A stretch of 32,003 bases of DNA from Brevundimonas diminuta ATCC 11568 (GTDB lineage Bacteria; Pseudomonadota; Alphaproteobacteria; Caulobacterales; Caulobacteraceae). The notes beneath the pieces were generated by a model. The model was not told the origin of the DNA. It saw only the letters and a program-made list of their open reading frames with translations, and did not search any database. Of this stretch, positions 1-11,884 are shown one piece after another. The stretch is from contig NZ_GL883086.1 in NCBI RefSeq assembly GCF_000204035.1, positions 1,158,004 to 1,190,006 on the forward strand, written 5' to 3'. The position numbers were made by a program, and so were the translations under genes. Each line of letters begins with the position of its first letter. Position 1 is the stretch's first letter.

Positions 1-252
1 GGCCGTCCGGCGCGCGGGGTGGAGAACGCCTTCATGCGCCGCGCCGATGAGACGAAGATCGCCGCCTATCCGTATGCCTACGACCTCGGCAGGGCGCTGA
101 ACGCGGCGGCAAAGGCCAAGGGCGACAACGGCTATGCGCCGCACTGGGCCGGGCAAGCCGCGCCGCTGGGCCGCGCCCTGCCTGCCGCTGAACTGGTCGC
201 GGTGTTGGAAAGGGAAACACGCGAGGCGATTGCGGGGCTGTCCCGCCTTTAA
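1..252 (+). CDS. Nitronate monooxygenase, C-terminal fragment (partial)
   Basis: The frame is open from base 1 with no start codon and ends in TAA at 250-252, so only the last 83 residues are present. They include RPARGVENAFM, YPYAYDLGRAL and WAGQAAPLGRALPAAEL, which resemble the tail of the nitronate monooxygenase (2-nitropropane dioxygenase-like) family, where a WAGQ segment precedes the last helix. Members are FMN-dependent TIM-barrel enzymes that oxidise alkyl nitronates and act in the cytoplasm. The flavin-binding part lies outside the window, so activity cannot be judged. The gene converges on recO with a 31-bp gap. An internal GTG at 19 is not the real start, because the homology continues upstream of it. 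Confidence 0.75.
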   Translation, partial: GRPARGVENAFMRRADETKIAAYPYAYDLGRALNAAAKAKGDNGYAPHWAGQAAPLGRALPAAELVAVLERETREAIAGLSRL

Positions 253-269
253 CCCCTCGCCGGGAGGGG
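253..269. terminator. Small GC hairpin between convergent genes
   Basis: CCCCTC (253-258) and GAGGGG (264-269) can pair around a five-base loop, directly after the TAA of the left gene and before the recO stop at 284. Its place between two convergent genes suits a terminator, but there is no T tract on either side. Rho-independent function is therefore doubtful. Confidence 0.35.
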
Positions 270-283
270 CGGACGTGAGGCAG

Positions 284-1014
284 TTACAGCCGCCCCGCCT
301 CGCCCAGCTTGTCGATCATCCAGACCCGCGCGGGCGGCAGCGGCCGGTTCAGGGCATGAAAGACGAACTGCTCAAGGAAATGCCCCGTCAGCTCCAGCCC
401 CGCCTTCACGTCGCCCTCGCCCAGCCCGGCCTGCGCGCCCAGCATGAAGGGCGGCAGAGCCAGCAGCTTGTCGGCATAGGGGGCGCCCGCCTCGCGGCTG
501 ACGGCGCGGCCGGTGCGGGGGCTGACCCAGACCAGATCGTCCATCGACCCTGTTGAGGCGCAGCGCGACAGGTCGAGACCGAAGCCCAAGTCCTCCAACA
601 ACCCGGCCTCGAACCGCACGAAAATGGCGGGCCAGACCTCGGGCACGGCGAACGCGCCCATCAGCGCCTCGAAGGCGTAGAAGGCGCCGGGATGCGGCTC
701 CCGCTCCGGCAGAGCGCCCTGAGCGACCGCCGCGGCGGCGCTGAGGCCGGTCAGGGCCAACGGGTCGTCGAACAGGGCGGCCGGGCCTTCGCCCACAGGC
801 TCCAGCCGCGCCGAGCCCAGCTGATCCGACGTCCGCGACCGCAGATCGGCCACGACCCGCGCGCCCGGCTGCAGGAAGGGCCGCATCCGCCGCGACGCCC
901 CCCCGCGACATAGGCGGCGCGGCGACCGTGCCGCTCGGTCAGCAGATCGACCACCGCCCCCGTATCGCCATGCGCCCGCGCCGACAGCACGAAGGCGTCG
1001 TCCTGAACCTCCAT
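284..1014 (-). pseudogene. recO: DNA repair protein RecO, interrupted by a frameshift
   Basis: RecO loads RecA onto SSB-coated single-stranded DNA together with RecR. Translation from ATG at 1012-1014 gives MEVQDDAFVLSARAHG and TERHGRRAAYVAGG, a typical RecO N-terminal OB fold. At a run of seven G (minus strand; C at 898-904) the frame then turns into nonsense. The frame one base away continues with ASRRMRPFLQPGARV and runs to the stop at 284, covering the helical C-terminal domain. One extra G in the run would restore GGASRRMRPFLQPG, the expected junction. The start overlaps the stop of the upstream NTF2-like gene as TGATG. The usual zinc-binding cysteines of some RecO proteins are not apparent in the C-terminal half, which is common in alphaproteobacteria. 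Either a homopolymer sequencing error or a real null/phase-variable allele is possible. Confidence 0.85.
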
Positions 1015-1469
1015 CAGTCGGCCTTGATGGCGTCGACGACAGCGCGCGCCTTGTCGTTCGGTACGGCGAAGCTGAGGACGTATTGCTCGATCTTCCAGCC
1101 GTCCTCGGTCAGGCGCAACACGCCCGAGCCGCGCGTGGTCCCATAGGCGTCGTTGTCCAGCACCTCGTCGAACCAGGCGACGCAGCGGCACTCGATCGGG
1201 GCGATCGTCACGGTCCGCGCCGTCGGCCGATAAGTCCAGCCCCTGCCCTGCGAGAAGTAGGGCGTGGCGTAGGCGCGGAACTCCGGCAGGGTCCAGCGCT
1301 CCCCCGCATCGGTGCCGATGAAGCGGGCGTCCGGCGTGAAGGTCGCGAAATAGGCCTCCCCGTCTGCGACCGAGGCGGCGGCGTGCATGGCGTCCAGCGC
1401 GCGCTCGATCGGCGCGGTCTCTGCGGGCGCGGCGGACAGTTGAAGCATCATCAGGGAGGCGGTGATCAT
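1014..1469 (-). CDS. NTF2-like / SnoaL-like family protein
   Basis: This encodes 151 residues with the pattern of the NTF2-like fold: an N-terminal helix (IERALDAMHAAASVAD), then GEAYFATFTPDARFIGTDAGERW, then beta strands with VAWFDEVLDNDAYGTTRGSGVL and a final WKIEQYVLSFAVPND. The fold is a cone-shaped pocket used by many small enzymes and by orphan proteins of unknown substrate; DUF4440 and SnoaL-like proteins look like this. The first 20 residues are hydrophobic, MITASLMMLQLSAAP, and could be a short signal peptide, so the protein may be periplasmic. Its stop overlaps the recO start (TGATG), implying co-transcription. No Shine-Dalgarno site is obvious before the ATG. The substrate is unknown. 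Confidence 0.7.
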   Translation of the reverse strand: MITASLMMLQLSAAPAETAPIERALDAMHAAASVADGEAYFATFTPDARFIGTDAGERWTLPEFRAYATPYFSQGRGWTYRPTARTVTIAPIECRCVAWFDEVLDNDAYGTTRGSGVLRLTEDGWKIEQYVLSFAVPNDKARAVVDAIKAD

Positions 1470-1511
1470 GGCTTTGTTCTAGTCCTGTTCCCGCGCAGAC
1501 GAAAGCGTTGT

Positions 1512-1653
1512 CCTTCTCCCCTTGCGGGAGAAGGTGGCAGGCGAAGCCTGACGGATGAGGGGTCACGCAACGGCAAAATAACTCATCAAACTCCAGGCGC
1601 GGGGAGACCCCTCATCCGGCCCTGCCGGGCCACTTCTCCCGCAAGGGGAGAAG
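1512..1653. repeat. REP-like inverted repeat pair between divergent genes
   Basis: Arm one (1512-1564) and arm two (1605-1653) are near-perfect reverse complements separated by about 40 bp. Each arm has two blocks: a palindromic CTTCTCC/GGAGAAG block around TTGCGG, and an outer block reading GGATGAGGGGTC or its complement GACCCCTCATCC. The 10-15 bases between the blocks differ between arms, as expected for a dispersed repeat family rather than a local duplication. Similar CCTCATCC...CTTCTCCC elements are scattered in many alphaproteobacterial genomes and behave like REP/BIME elements. It fills most of the 240-bp gap between the NTF2-like gene and the VOC gene. Transcribed, it could form a long hairpin. 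Confidence 0.75.
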
Positions 1654-1709
1654 GGCTTGGAGCCGTTCGTCCGCCTGGCGCGTTTCGCCTCCATCCGAAG
1701 GAGGATCTC

Positions 1710-2150
1710 ATGAAGATCGTCACCAGCCTCAGCTTTCAGGGCCAGTGCCGCGAAGCGCTGGAGTTCTACGCCCGCGTGCTGGGCGGCAAGGTCACGGCCG
1801 CCTTTCCGTACGGCGACGGCCCGCCCGACATGCCGGTCGATCCCAAATACAAGGACTGGCTGATGCACGGCTGGCTGGAGGTCGGGGACCAGGCGATCAT
1901 GGGCGCCGACATGCCGCCCGAGTTCGCGCCGAACATCGACAAGCCCAAGAACGGCTTCGACGTGTCGTATCACACCGACGATCTCGCCAAGGCGCGACAG
2001 GTCTTCGACGCCCTGTCCGAGAGCGGCAAGGTGTCGATGCCCTTCGCTGAAACCTTCTGGTCTCCCGGTTTCGGCAGCTTCACCGACAGGTTCGGCATCC
2101 CCTGGATGGTCAACACCAACCCTACGGCGGACTGGAAGCCCGGCGGCTAA
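1710..2150 (+). CDS. VOC-family (PhnB-like glyoxalase fold) protein
   Basis: This encodes 146 residues beginning MKIVTSLSFQGQCREALEFYARVLGG, the hallmark opening of PhnB/3-demethylubiquinone-methyltransferase-like members of the vicinal oxygen chelate superfamily. It then has FDVSYHTDDLAKARQVFDALSESG and SPGFGSFTDRFGIPWMVN, where a DRFGIPW motif closes the second beta-alpha-beta-beta-beta module. The start at 1710 is supported by a strong Shine-Dalgarno site, GAAGGAGG at 1697-1704, five bases upstream. The much longer open frame reaching back to 1083 is antisense to the neighbouring gene and lacks homology. PhnB-like proteins mostly have no proven substrate, and some do not bind metal. It stands alone between the inverted repeat and the CoA-transferase gene. 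Confidence 0.88.
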   Translation: MKIVTSLSFQGQCREALEFYARVLGGKVTAAFPYGDGPPDMPVDPKYKDWLMHGWLEVGDQAIMGADMPPEFAPNIDKPKNGFDVSYHTDDLAKARQVFDALSESGKVSMPFAETFWSPGFGSFTDRFGIPWMVNTNPTADWKPGG

Positions 2151-3773
<1,623 letters not shown>

Positions 3774-3783
3774 CCCGCCCGTC

Positions 3784-4656
3784 TCAGGCATAGCGGCGGG
3801 CGACAGCGACGCTGGCCACCGTCAGGGCGGCGGCCGCCACCATGGTCCACGGCACGGCCTCGTGCAGCACCAGCCCCGCCAGCGCCAGGGCGAAGAAGGG
3901 CTGGAGAAGTTGAAGCTGCCCCACGCTGGCGATGCCGCCCATCGCCAGGCCGCGATACCAGAAGATGAAACCGATCAGCATCGAGAAGACCGAGACATAG
4001 GCCAGTCCGGTCCACGCCGGGACGCCGATCGCGCTCCAGTCGGCGGGCAGGTCCAACGCCGCCACCACCAGCATGATCGGCGCCGACAGCACCAGCGCCC
4101 AGCAGATGACCTGCCAGCCGCCCAAACGCCGCGCCAGTATGCCGCCCTCGGCATAGCCCAGGCCGCAGATGATGATGGAGGCCAGCATCAGCAGGTCGCT
4201 GGTCCATGATCCGTCGCCGTGGCTGCTGAAGGCGAAGCCGATCACTGTGGCGCTGCCCAGACCCGAGAACAGCCAGAACAGCGGGCGCGGCCGCTCCCCG
4301 CCCCTCATGACGCCGAAGATGGCCGTGGACAGCGGCAACAGGCCGATGAAGACGATCGACCGGGCCGAGGTCATGTGCTGCAGGGCCAGGGCCGACAGCA
4401 GGGGAAAACCGACCACCACCCCGACCGCGATCACCGCCAGCGACATCAGATCGCGCCGATCCGGCCGCGCCTGCCGCGTGGCCAACAGCACCAGCCCAGC
4501 CAGCGCCGCTGCGATGGCCGCCCGCGCGCCCGTCAAAAACAGCGGCGACAGGTCCGCCACCGCCACCCGCGTCGCGGGCAGCGAACCGCTGAAGATCACA
4601 ACCCCCAGAAGCCCGCAGATCAGGCCGTCGATGCGTTTCTGTTTCGCCGTGTCCAT
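3784..4656 (-). CDS. EamA-family drug/metabolite transporter (DMT superfamily)
   Basis: This encodes 290 residues, mostly hydrophobic, in two halves of about five transmembrane helices each, the usual EamA design and length. The first half holds ICGLLGVVIFSGSLPATRVAV and LSPLFLTGARAAIAAALAGLVLL, and the second holds GLAYVSVFSMLIGFIFWYRGLAMGG and LLQPFFALALAGLVLHE. DMT carriers of this group export or import amino acids, vitamers or other small metabolites across the inner membrane; the substrate cannot be read from sequence. The start at 4656 (MDTAKQKRIDG) has a purine-rich GAGGAA site just upstream; a longer frame to 4875 runs through the divergent promoter and the mocR coding region. It is divergent from the MocR regulator, which probably controls it. 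Confidence 0.88.
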   Translation of the reverse strand: MDTAKQKRIDGLICGLLGVVIFSGSLPATRVAVADLSPLFLTGARAAIAAALAGLVLLATRQARPDRRDLMSLAVIAVGVVVGFPLLSALALQHMTSARSIVFIGLLPLSTAIFGVMRGGERPRPLFWLFSGLGSATVIGFAFSSHGDGSWTSDLLMLASIIICGLGYAEGGILARRLGGWQVICWALVLSAPIMLVVAALDLPADWSAIGVPAWTGLAYVSVFSMLIGFIFWYRGLAMGGIASVGQLQLLQPFFALALAGLVLHEAVPWTMVAAAALTVASVAVARRYA

Positions 4657-4717
4657 TCCGTCTTCCTCTTCGCCGCCTGATTGGACGCGCGGCGCTGGCG
4701 AAGGCAGCCACAGATCG

Positions 4718-4739
4718 ATACACTTCTGACAAACTGTAT
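4718..4739. promoter_or_regulatory. Candidate operator between eamA and mocR genes
   Basis: A 22-bp imperfect palindrome, ATACA-n-TT, six bases, AA-n-TGTAT, lies in the 88-bp divergent gap, ending five bases before the MocR start codon. It is AT-rich inside a very GC-rich region. A dimeric GntR-type winged helix commonly binds such dyads, and MocR proteins often control a divergently read gene. Binding by this MocR is inference. Confidence 0.5.
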
Positions 4740-4744
4740 GGGTT

Positions 4745-6134
4745 ATGGAGCCGACACGGTTGTCACGTTGCACACGCACCACAAAGGTCATGGAGGCTAT
4801 CCGCGCGCGTATCGCCGGGCGCAGCCTGGCCCCCGGCGACCGCCTGCCGTCGATCCGGCGTTTCGCCGAGACCATGGCGGTTTCGCCTTCAACCGTCGTC
4901 GAGGCCTATGACCGGCTGGCGGCCGAGGGGTTGATCCGCGCTCGGCCGGGATCAGGCTTCTACGTCTCGGGCGCCGCCCTGCCCCCGCTCAGTTTTGCAG
5001 TCGATCCCAGCCTGCACGACCGCGCCGTCGACCCCTTCTGGGTGTCGCGCCAGTCGCTGGAGGCGCCGCCGGAGGCCCTCAAGCCCGGCTGCGGCTGGCT
5101 GCCTGCGGACTGGATGCCGACCGAGGCGCTGCGCAAGGCCCTGCGCGCCGTCGCGCGGGCGGACGACGCCCTCCTGACCGACTATGGCGGCGTGCTCGGC
5201 TCGAGGGCGCTGCGCCGCATCCTGCTGGGTCGTCTGGCGACCGAGGGGCTGCAACTCGGCCAGGATCAGGTGCTGCTGACCGCCTCCGGCACCCATGCCG
5301 TCGATCTGACGTGCCGCTATCTGCTGCGGCCCGGCGATACGGTGGTGGTGGACGATCCCTGCTACTTCAACTTTCGCGCCCTGCTGCGCGCGCATCAGGT
5401 CCAGGTCGTCGGCGTCCCCTACACGCCCACGGGCCCTGACGTCGAACGGTTCGAAGCCGTACTGAAACAGGCGTCGCCCCGGCTCTATCTGACCAACGCC
5501 GGGCTTCAGAACCCGACCGGCGCCGGCATCGCGCCCCAGACGGCGCACCGCCTGCTGAATCTGGCCGCCGCGCATGACCTCACCATCATCGAGGATGATC
5601 TTTTCGCCGATCTGGAGCCCGAGCCCACCACCCGTCTGGCGGCGCTGGACGGGCTGAACCGGGTCATCCGCATCGGCAGCTTCTCCAAGACGCTGTCGGC
5701 CTCCCTGCGCTGCGGCTACATCGCGGCGCGCGTCGACCGGATTTCGGATCTGGCCGATCTTCAGGTGGCGACGGGTTTTGTCGGCGCCAGTCCCGTGGCG
5801 GCCGAAGCCATCGCCCACGTCCTGGCCGGGGGCGGCTATCGCAAGCATCTGGACGAGGTTCATCGACGCCTGGCGCGCAAGCGTCGCGAGGTGATCGCCC
5901 GCCTGAGATCCATCGGCGTCGAACCCTGGATCGAGCCGCGCGGCGGCTTCAATCTTTGGTGCCGACTGCCAGGCGAGATCGATTCCGCCGAATTGGCTCG
6001 CGCCGCGCTGAAAGAGGGCGTCGTCCTGGCGCCCGGCGACGTGTTCAGCCCCTCACAGACGGCCAGCCGCTTCATGCGGGTCAACGTGACCCACTGCGAC
6101 GACCCGCGCCTGATGAACTTCCTGCGCCTAAGCC

Positions 6135-6145
<11 letters not shown>
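4745..6145 (+). CDS. MocR-type transcriptional regulator (GntR HTH fused to aminotransferase-like domain)
   Basis: This encodes 466 residues. Residues 15-75 form a GntR winged helix (GDRLPSIRRFAETMAVSPSTVVEAYDRL, then LIRARPGSGFYVS). Residues 110-460 form a class I aminotransferase fold with QNPTGAG near 255, EDDLF at 283-287 and SFSKTLSASLRCGY with the PLP-binding lysine at 315. MocR proteins use PLP or an amino-acid adduct as the sensed ligand rather than for turnover. The tyrosine often seen after the PLP-contacting aspartate is phenylalanine here (Phe287). The start is taken at ATG 4745, which leaves almost no leader; ATG 4790 is an alternative. The gene is divergent from the EamA gene and overlaps the end of the serine hydrolase gene by 11 bp, tail to tail. 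Confidence 0.9.
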
Positions 6146-8339
<2,194 letters not shown>

Positions 8340-8343
<4 letters not shown>

Positions 8344-9056
8344 ATTACGTCTTCTCGTTTCAATAGGGCGATGGCGGCGGCCTTTTCCGCCTCCTGTCGC
8401 GAACGTCCCTGGGCGCGGGCTGGTTCATAGCCCGTCACCGTCGCCTCGACCGTGAAGGTCGGCGCGTGATCCGAGCCGGTACGCTGGACCACTTCATAGG
8501 TCGGCAGCGGTCGGCCCTGGCCTTGCGCCCATTCCTGCAGGGCGGACTTGGGGTTGGTCACCGCCGCACTCGGAGGCGCGGCCAATTCTTCGGCCCAGGC
8601 GCGTTCGAACACGGTCTGAGCGGCGATCAGACCGCCGTCGCGATAGACGGCCGCCAGGATCGCTTCCACAGCATCGGCGATGACTCCGGCCTTTCTGCGG
8701 CCGCCCGTCTTGGTCTCGCCGGGCGACAGGCGAAGCGCGTCGCCCACGCCCAGCCGTTCGCCCACGCGGGCGCAGGCGCTCTTGTCCACCAGGGCGTGCA
8801 GGCGGGCGGACAGCTGCCCCTCGTCCGCTGACGGATAGTCGCGCACCAGTCGATCCGCGACCAGCAGGCCCAGCACCCGGTCGCCCAGGAACTCCAGCCG
8901 CTCATTGTCGGCAGGAACTTGCGGGCCCGCCCCCTCGCCCACGCTGGAGTGCGTCAGGGCGCGCTCCAGCAGGGAGGCGTCCTCAAAGTCATGCCCCAGG
9001 CGCTGGCGCAGGGCCGCCACGGCCTCGGCGCGCACATTCGTGCGTCCGCCGGCCAT
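8340..9056 (-). CDS. rnc: Ribonuclease III
   Basis: This double-strand-specific endoribonuclease processes rRNA precursors and structured mRNAs. The 238 residues hold the signature NERLEFLGD at 51-59, with acidic metal ligands Glu52, Glu55 and Asp59, then Asp128 and Glu131 in the second half of the site. The double-stranded RNA-binding domain spans about 168-236 (NPKSALQEWAQGQG and the final QEAEKAAAIALL). The start at ATG 9056 overlaps the lepB stop as TGATG; the frame extends upstream to 9140 only as antisense to nothing conserved. Its own stop overlaps the TTG of era. All catalytic residues appear intact. Confidence 0.95.
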
Positions 9057-9982
9057 CAGTCGAGGATCTTGAAGAACCGGCTGAAGCGCACATTGGCGAA
9101 CCAGCTGACCGGGTTGAACAGCGAGGCGCCCGGCGTCCACGAGAACATGATGATCTCGGCCTTGCCGACCAGGTTCTCGGCCGGGACCATGCCCACGCCG
9201 GCCGACATCTCGACGCGGCTGTCGATCGAGTTGTCGCGGTTGTCGCCCATCATGAAGTAGTGACCGGCCGGAACCTCATACAGCGGGGTGTCGTCCAGAT
9301 CGCCGCCGGGGCCGAAGTCCTGCGTCATGAAGGTGCGGCCGCCCGGCAGGGTCTCGCGCAGCTGGGTCACGGCGCGCGGGCCGAACATGTCGGCCATCTG
9401 GGCGCGGCTGACCACCACGTCCTGAACCGGCGCGCCGTTGATGTAGAGCTTGTTGGCGATCATCTGCACCTTGTCGCCCGGCAGGCCGATCACGCGCTTG
9501 ATGTAGTCCGTTTTGTTGTCGCGCGGCAGCTTGAACACGGCGATGTCGCCGCGCTCCGGCGCCTTGCCCAGGATGCGGCCGTTGAACACCGGCGGGCTGA
9601 ACGGGATCGAGTGCTTGGAATAGCCGTACGACCACTTCGACACGACGATGTAGTCGCCTTCGTACAGGTTCGGCTCCATCGAGGCCGACGGGATGGTGAA
9701 GGGCTGGAACAGCAGCACCCGCAGCACCAGCGCGATCAGCAGGGCGAAAACGACGGTCTTGATGATCTCGACCGTTTCGTTGCTCGCGGACTTTTCTTTC
9801 TTCACTCGCTTGGCCTTCCTGGAGCGCCGGGGCGCATAGATCGGGGTCTCGCTGTCGAGCGCCTCGGGGTCGTCCCCCATGTCGAAGGGCGCGTCGCCGT
9901 CGTCGCTCCAGATCGGCCGTTGGTCAGCCGGATCAAGGGCTGGGTCGGCTGCTCCGCCGTTCGCCTTGGGGTCGTCGCTCAT
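9056..9982 (-). CDS. lepB: Signal peptidase I
   Basis: LepB removes signal peptides from secreted preproteins on the periplasmic face of the inner membrane. The 308 residues contain one transmembrane helix at about 71-92 (IIKTVVFALLIALVLRVLLF), the nucleophile Ser101 in PSASMEP, the general base Lys162 in YIKRVIGLPGD, and the closing box GDNRDNSIDSR at 246-256. The first 50 residues are an acidic, proline-containing cytoplasmic extension, longer than in E. coli but not unusual in this group. The start at ATG 9982 (MSDDPKANGG) is chosen over 10054, which adds unconserved sequence. The gene lies 112 bp downstream of acpS and overlaps rnc. Confidence 0.94.
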   Translation of the reverse strand: MSDDPKANGGAADPALDPADQRPIWSDDGDAPFDMGDDPEALDSETPIYAPRRSRKAKRVKKEKSASNETVEIIKTVVFALLIALVLRVLLFQPFTIPSASMEPNLYEGDYIVVSKWSYGYSKHSIPFSPPVFNGRILGKAPERGDIAVFKLPRDNKTDYIKRVIGLPGDKVQMIANKLYINGAPVQDVVVSRAQMADMFGPRAVTQLRETLPGGRTFMTQDFGPGGDLDDTPLYEVPAGHYFMMGDNRDNSIDSRVEMSAGVGMVPAENLVGKAEIIMFSWTPGASLFNPVSWFANVRFSRFFKILD

Positions 9983-10094
9983 CGTCTGCTCGAATCCCCC
10001 GCCGAACGCGGGGTTTGAAGGTCGAGGCGTAGTCGCTGAACCCGCCGCGAGCAAGACTCTGGATGATGAAGGAACCGCAACCTTCGCCGCGGCG

Positions 10095-10496
10095 TCAGGC
10101 CTTGGGCAGGGCTTCGATCACCACGAAGGCCAGGGCGTAGGGGTGTTCGTCGCTGAGGGTCAGGTGGATGCGCGCCTCATGTCCCGGCGGGGTCAGGCGA
10201 GCCAGATGCTCGGCCGCGTGGCCGGTCAGGGCCAGCGTCGGTTGACCAGACGGCAGATTCACCACCCCCATGTCGCGCCAGTAGACGTCGGACCGCATGC
10301 CGGTGCCCAGGGCCTTGGCGCAGGCCTCTTTCGCCGCAAACCGCTTGGCGTAGCTCCACGCCGGGTCAGCCTTGCGGTCCGAACGGGTGCGCTCAAGCTC
10401 GGTGAAGACGCGTTGCTTGAAACGGTCGCCGAAGCGGTCCAGCGACGCCTGGATGCGACGGATGTCCGACAGGTCGGCGCCGACGCCGATAATCAC
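10095..10496 (-). CDS. acpS: Holo-[acyl-carrier-protein] synthase
   Basis: AcpS moves the 4'-phosphopantetheine arm of CoA to a serine of acyl carrier protein, switching on fatty acid synthesis. The 133 residues begin [15 protein letters not shown] with the magnesium ligand Asp8, and contain [16 protein letters not shown] with Glu57, the second ligand. The start is GTG at 10496, placed because it overlaps the pdxJ stop as GTGA and because the family begins at this residue; the open frame continues upstream to 10748 but overlaps pdxJ entirely. The pair pdxJ-acpS is a very old, conserved arrangement. Confidence 0.94.
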   Translation of the reverse strand: MIIGVGADLSDIRRIQASLDRFGDRFKQRVFTELERTRSDRKADPAWSYAKRFAAKEACAKALGTGMRSDVYWRDMGVVNLPSGQPTLALTGHAAEHLARLTPPGHEARIHLTLSDEHPYALAFVVIEALPKA

Positions 10497-11239
10497 GATG
10501 ACGCCTCGTCCATCGCCGCGCGCATCCGGCGGATGGCGGCGTCTAGGCCGACGAAGACCGCCTCGCCGATCAGGAAGTGGCCGATGTTCAGCTCGACGAT
10601 CTCGCGAATGGCCAGCACATCGCCTGCCGTGGCGTAGTCGAGACCGTGGCCCGCATGAACCTCCAGCCCCAGAATGTCGGCCTGGGCGGCGGCGGCGGCC
10701 AGACGGTCGAACTCGACCGCGCGCTGAGCCGGGTCGGTCAGGTGGCAATAGCGGCCGGTGTGAAACTCGACCACCTGGGCGCCGACCGCGGCGGCGGCCT
10801 CGACCTGGTCCTCGGACGGTTCGATGAACAGGCTGACGCGGATGCCTGCGTCGGACAGGGCCTTCACCACCGGGGCGATGCGGGCCTCATGACCGGCGAC
10901 GGCCAGACCGCCCTCGGTAGTCACTTCCTCGCGCCGCTCGGGCACCAGGCAGGCGGCGTGCGGCCGGTGGCGCAGGGCGATGGCCAGCATCTCCTCCGTC
11001 ACCGCCATCTCGAAGTTCAGCGGCTTGTCCGCGCGGCGGCACAGGGCCGTCAGCACGTCGATGTCGGCGTCGGTGATGTGACGGCGATCCTCGCGCAGGT
11101 GGGCGGTGATGCCGTCGGCCCCGGCCGCCAGCGCCGCCTCGGCCGCGCGGGCCGGATCGGGATGAGCGCCGCCGCGTGCGTTACGGACCGTGGCGACGTG
11201 GTCGATATTGACGCCCAGACGAACCCGCTGACGCTTCAT
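10493..11239 (-). CDS. pdxJ: Pyridoxine 5'-phosphate synthase
   Basis: PdxJ closes the pyridine ring of vitamin B6 from 1-deoxyxylulose 5-phosphate and 3-amino-1-hydroxyacetone phosphate. The 248 residues open with [18 protein letters not shown], then [25 protein letters not shown] and [11 protein letters not shown], all standard PdxJ motifs on a TIM barrel with 248 residues as a normal length. The stop is shared with the acpS start (GTGA). Making PLP here is of side interest because the MocR regulator nearby uses the same cofactor, but that gene is on the other strand and not in the same transcript. Confidence 0.95.
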   Translation of the reverse strand: MKRQRVRLGVNIDHVATVRNARGGAHPDPARAAEAALAAGADGITAHLREDRRHITDADIDVLTALCRRADKPLNFEMAVTEEMLAIALRHRPHAACLVPERREEVTTEGGLAVAGHEARIAPVVKALSDAGIRVSLFIEPSEDQVEAAAAVGAQVVEFHTGRYCHLTDPAQRAVEFDRLAAAAAQADILGLEVHAGHGLDYATAGDVLAIREIVELNIGHFLIGEAVFVGLDAAIRRMRAAMDEASS

Positions 11240-11254
11240 CCCGTTCTCTCTTCT

Positions 11255-11839
11255 CTACTTCGACAGGCGACGGCTGCCCGGATCCTCGACCGGCAGGGCG
11301 GCCAGTTCCGGCGGCAGGGCGTCGGCCGGATAGGCCGGCACCTCCATCGAGGCCAGGGCGATCAGGGGCACGCCCACATCGACCTTTCCGCCCGAACGGT
11401 CGACGATGCAGGCGGCGGCGACGACATGACCGCCCGCCTTCTGGATCGCAGCGATGCATTCGCGCGAAGAAAGCCCCGTGGTGACGATGTCCTCGACCAT
11501 GACGATCTTCTCGCCCGGCTCGACCGAGAAGCCGCGACGCAGTTTGAACTCGCCGCCCTCGCGCTCGACGTACATGGAGCGGACGTTCAGGTGCTTGGCC
11601 GTCTCATAGCCGGGGATGATGCCGCCGACGGCGGGCGAGATAGCCGCATCGACCGGGCCGACCGCAGCGACGATCTTTTCCGCCAGCGCCTTGCACAGGC
11701 GCTCGCAGCGGGCGCCGTCCATGAAGACCAGGTTCTTCTGCAGGAAGACCGGGCTGTGCAGGCCGGACGAGAGGACGAAATGGCCTTCGCGCAGGGCGCC
11801 GGCGTCGCGGAATTCGTTGAGGACGTCTTCAGTGTTCAT
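11255..11839 (-). CDS. pyrE: Orotate phosphoribosyltransferase
   Basis: PyrE joins orotate and PRPP to make OMP in pyrimidine synthesis. The 194 residues have the PRPP-binding loop [12 protein letters not shown] at 113-124 and an N-terminal [12 protein letters not shown]. The long form with [12 protein letters not shown] is the type common in alphaproteobacteria and cyanobacteria, rather than the E. coli form. It sits 15 bp upstream of pdxJ on the same strand and 45 bp downstream of the LOG-family gene, so the three are probably one transcript. Confidence 0.94.
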   Translation of the reverse strand: MNTEDVLNEFRDAGALREGHFVLSSGLHSPVFLQKNLVFMDGARCERLCKALAEKIVAAVGPVDAAISPAVGGIIPGYETAKHLNVRSMYVEREGGEFKLRRGFSVEPGEKIVMVEDIVTTGLSSRECIAAIQKAGGHVVAAACIVDRSGGKVDVGVPLIALASMEVPAYPADALPPELAALPVEDPGSRRLSK

Positions 11840-11884
11840 GAAGGCCGTCCTTAGACCCTGCAGCGGCCGCCCTCAACCCGCGCC

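Noticed and set aside
10577..11854. 425-residue open frame on the plus strand
   Set aside because: Antisense to pdxJ and pyrE, with shadow composition.
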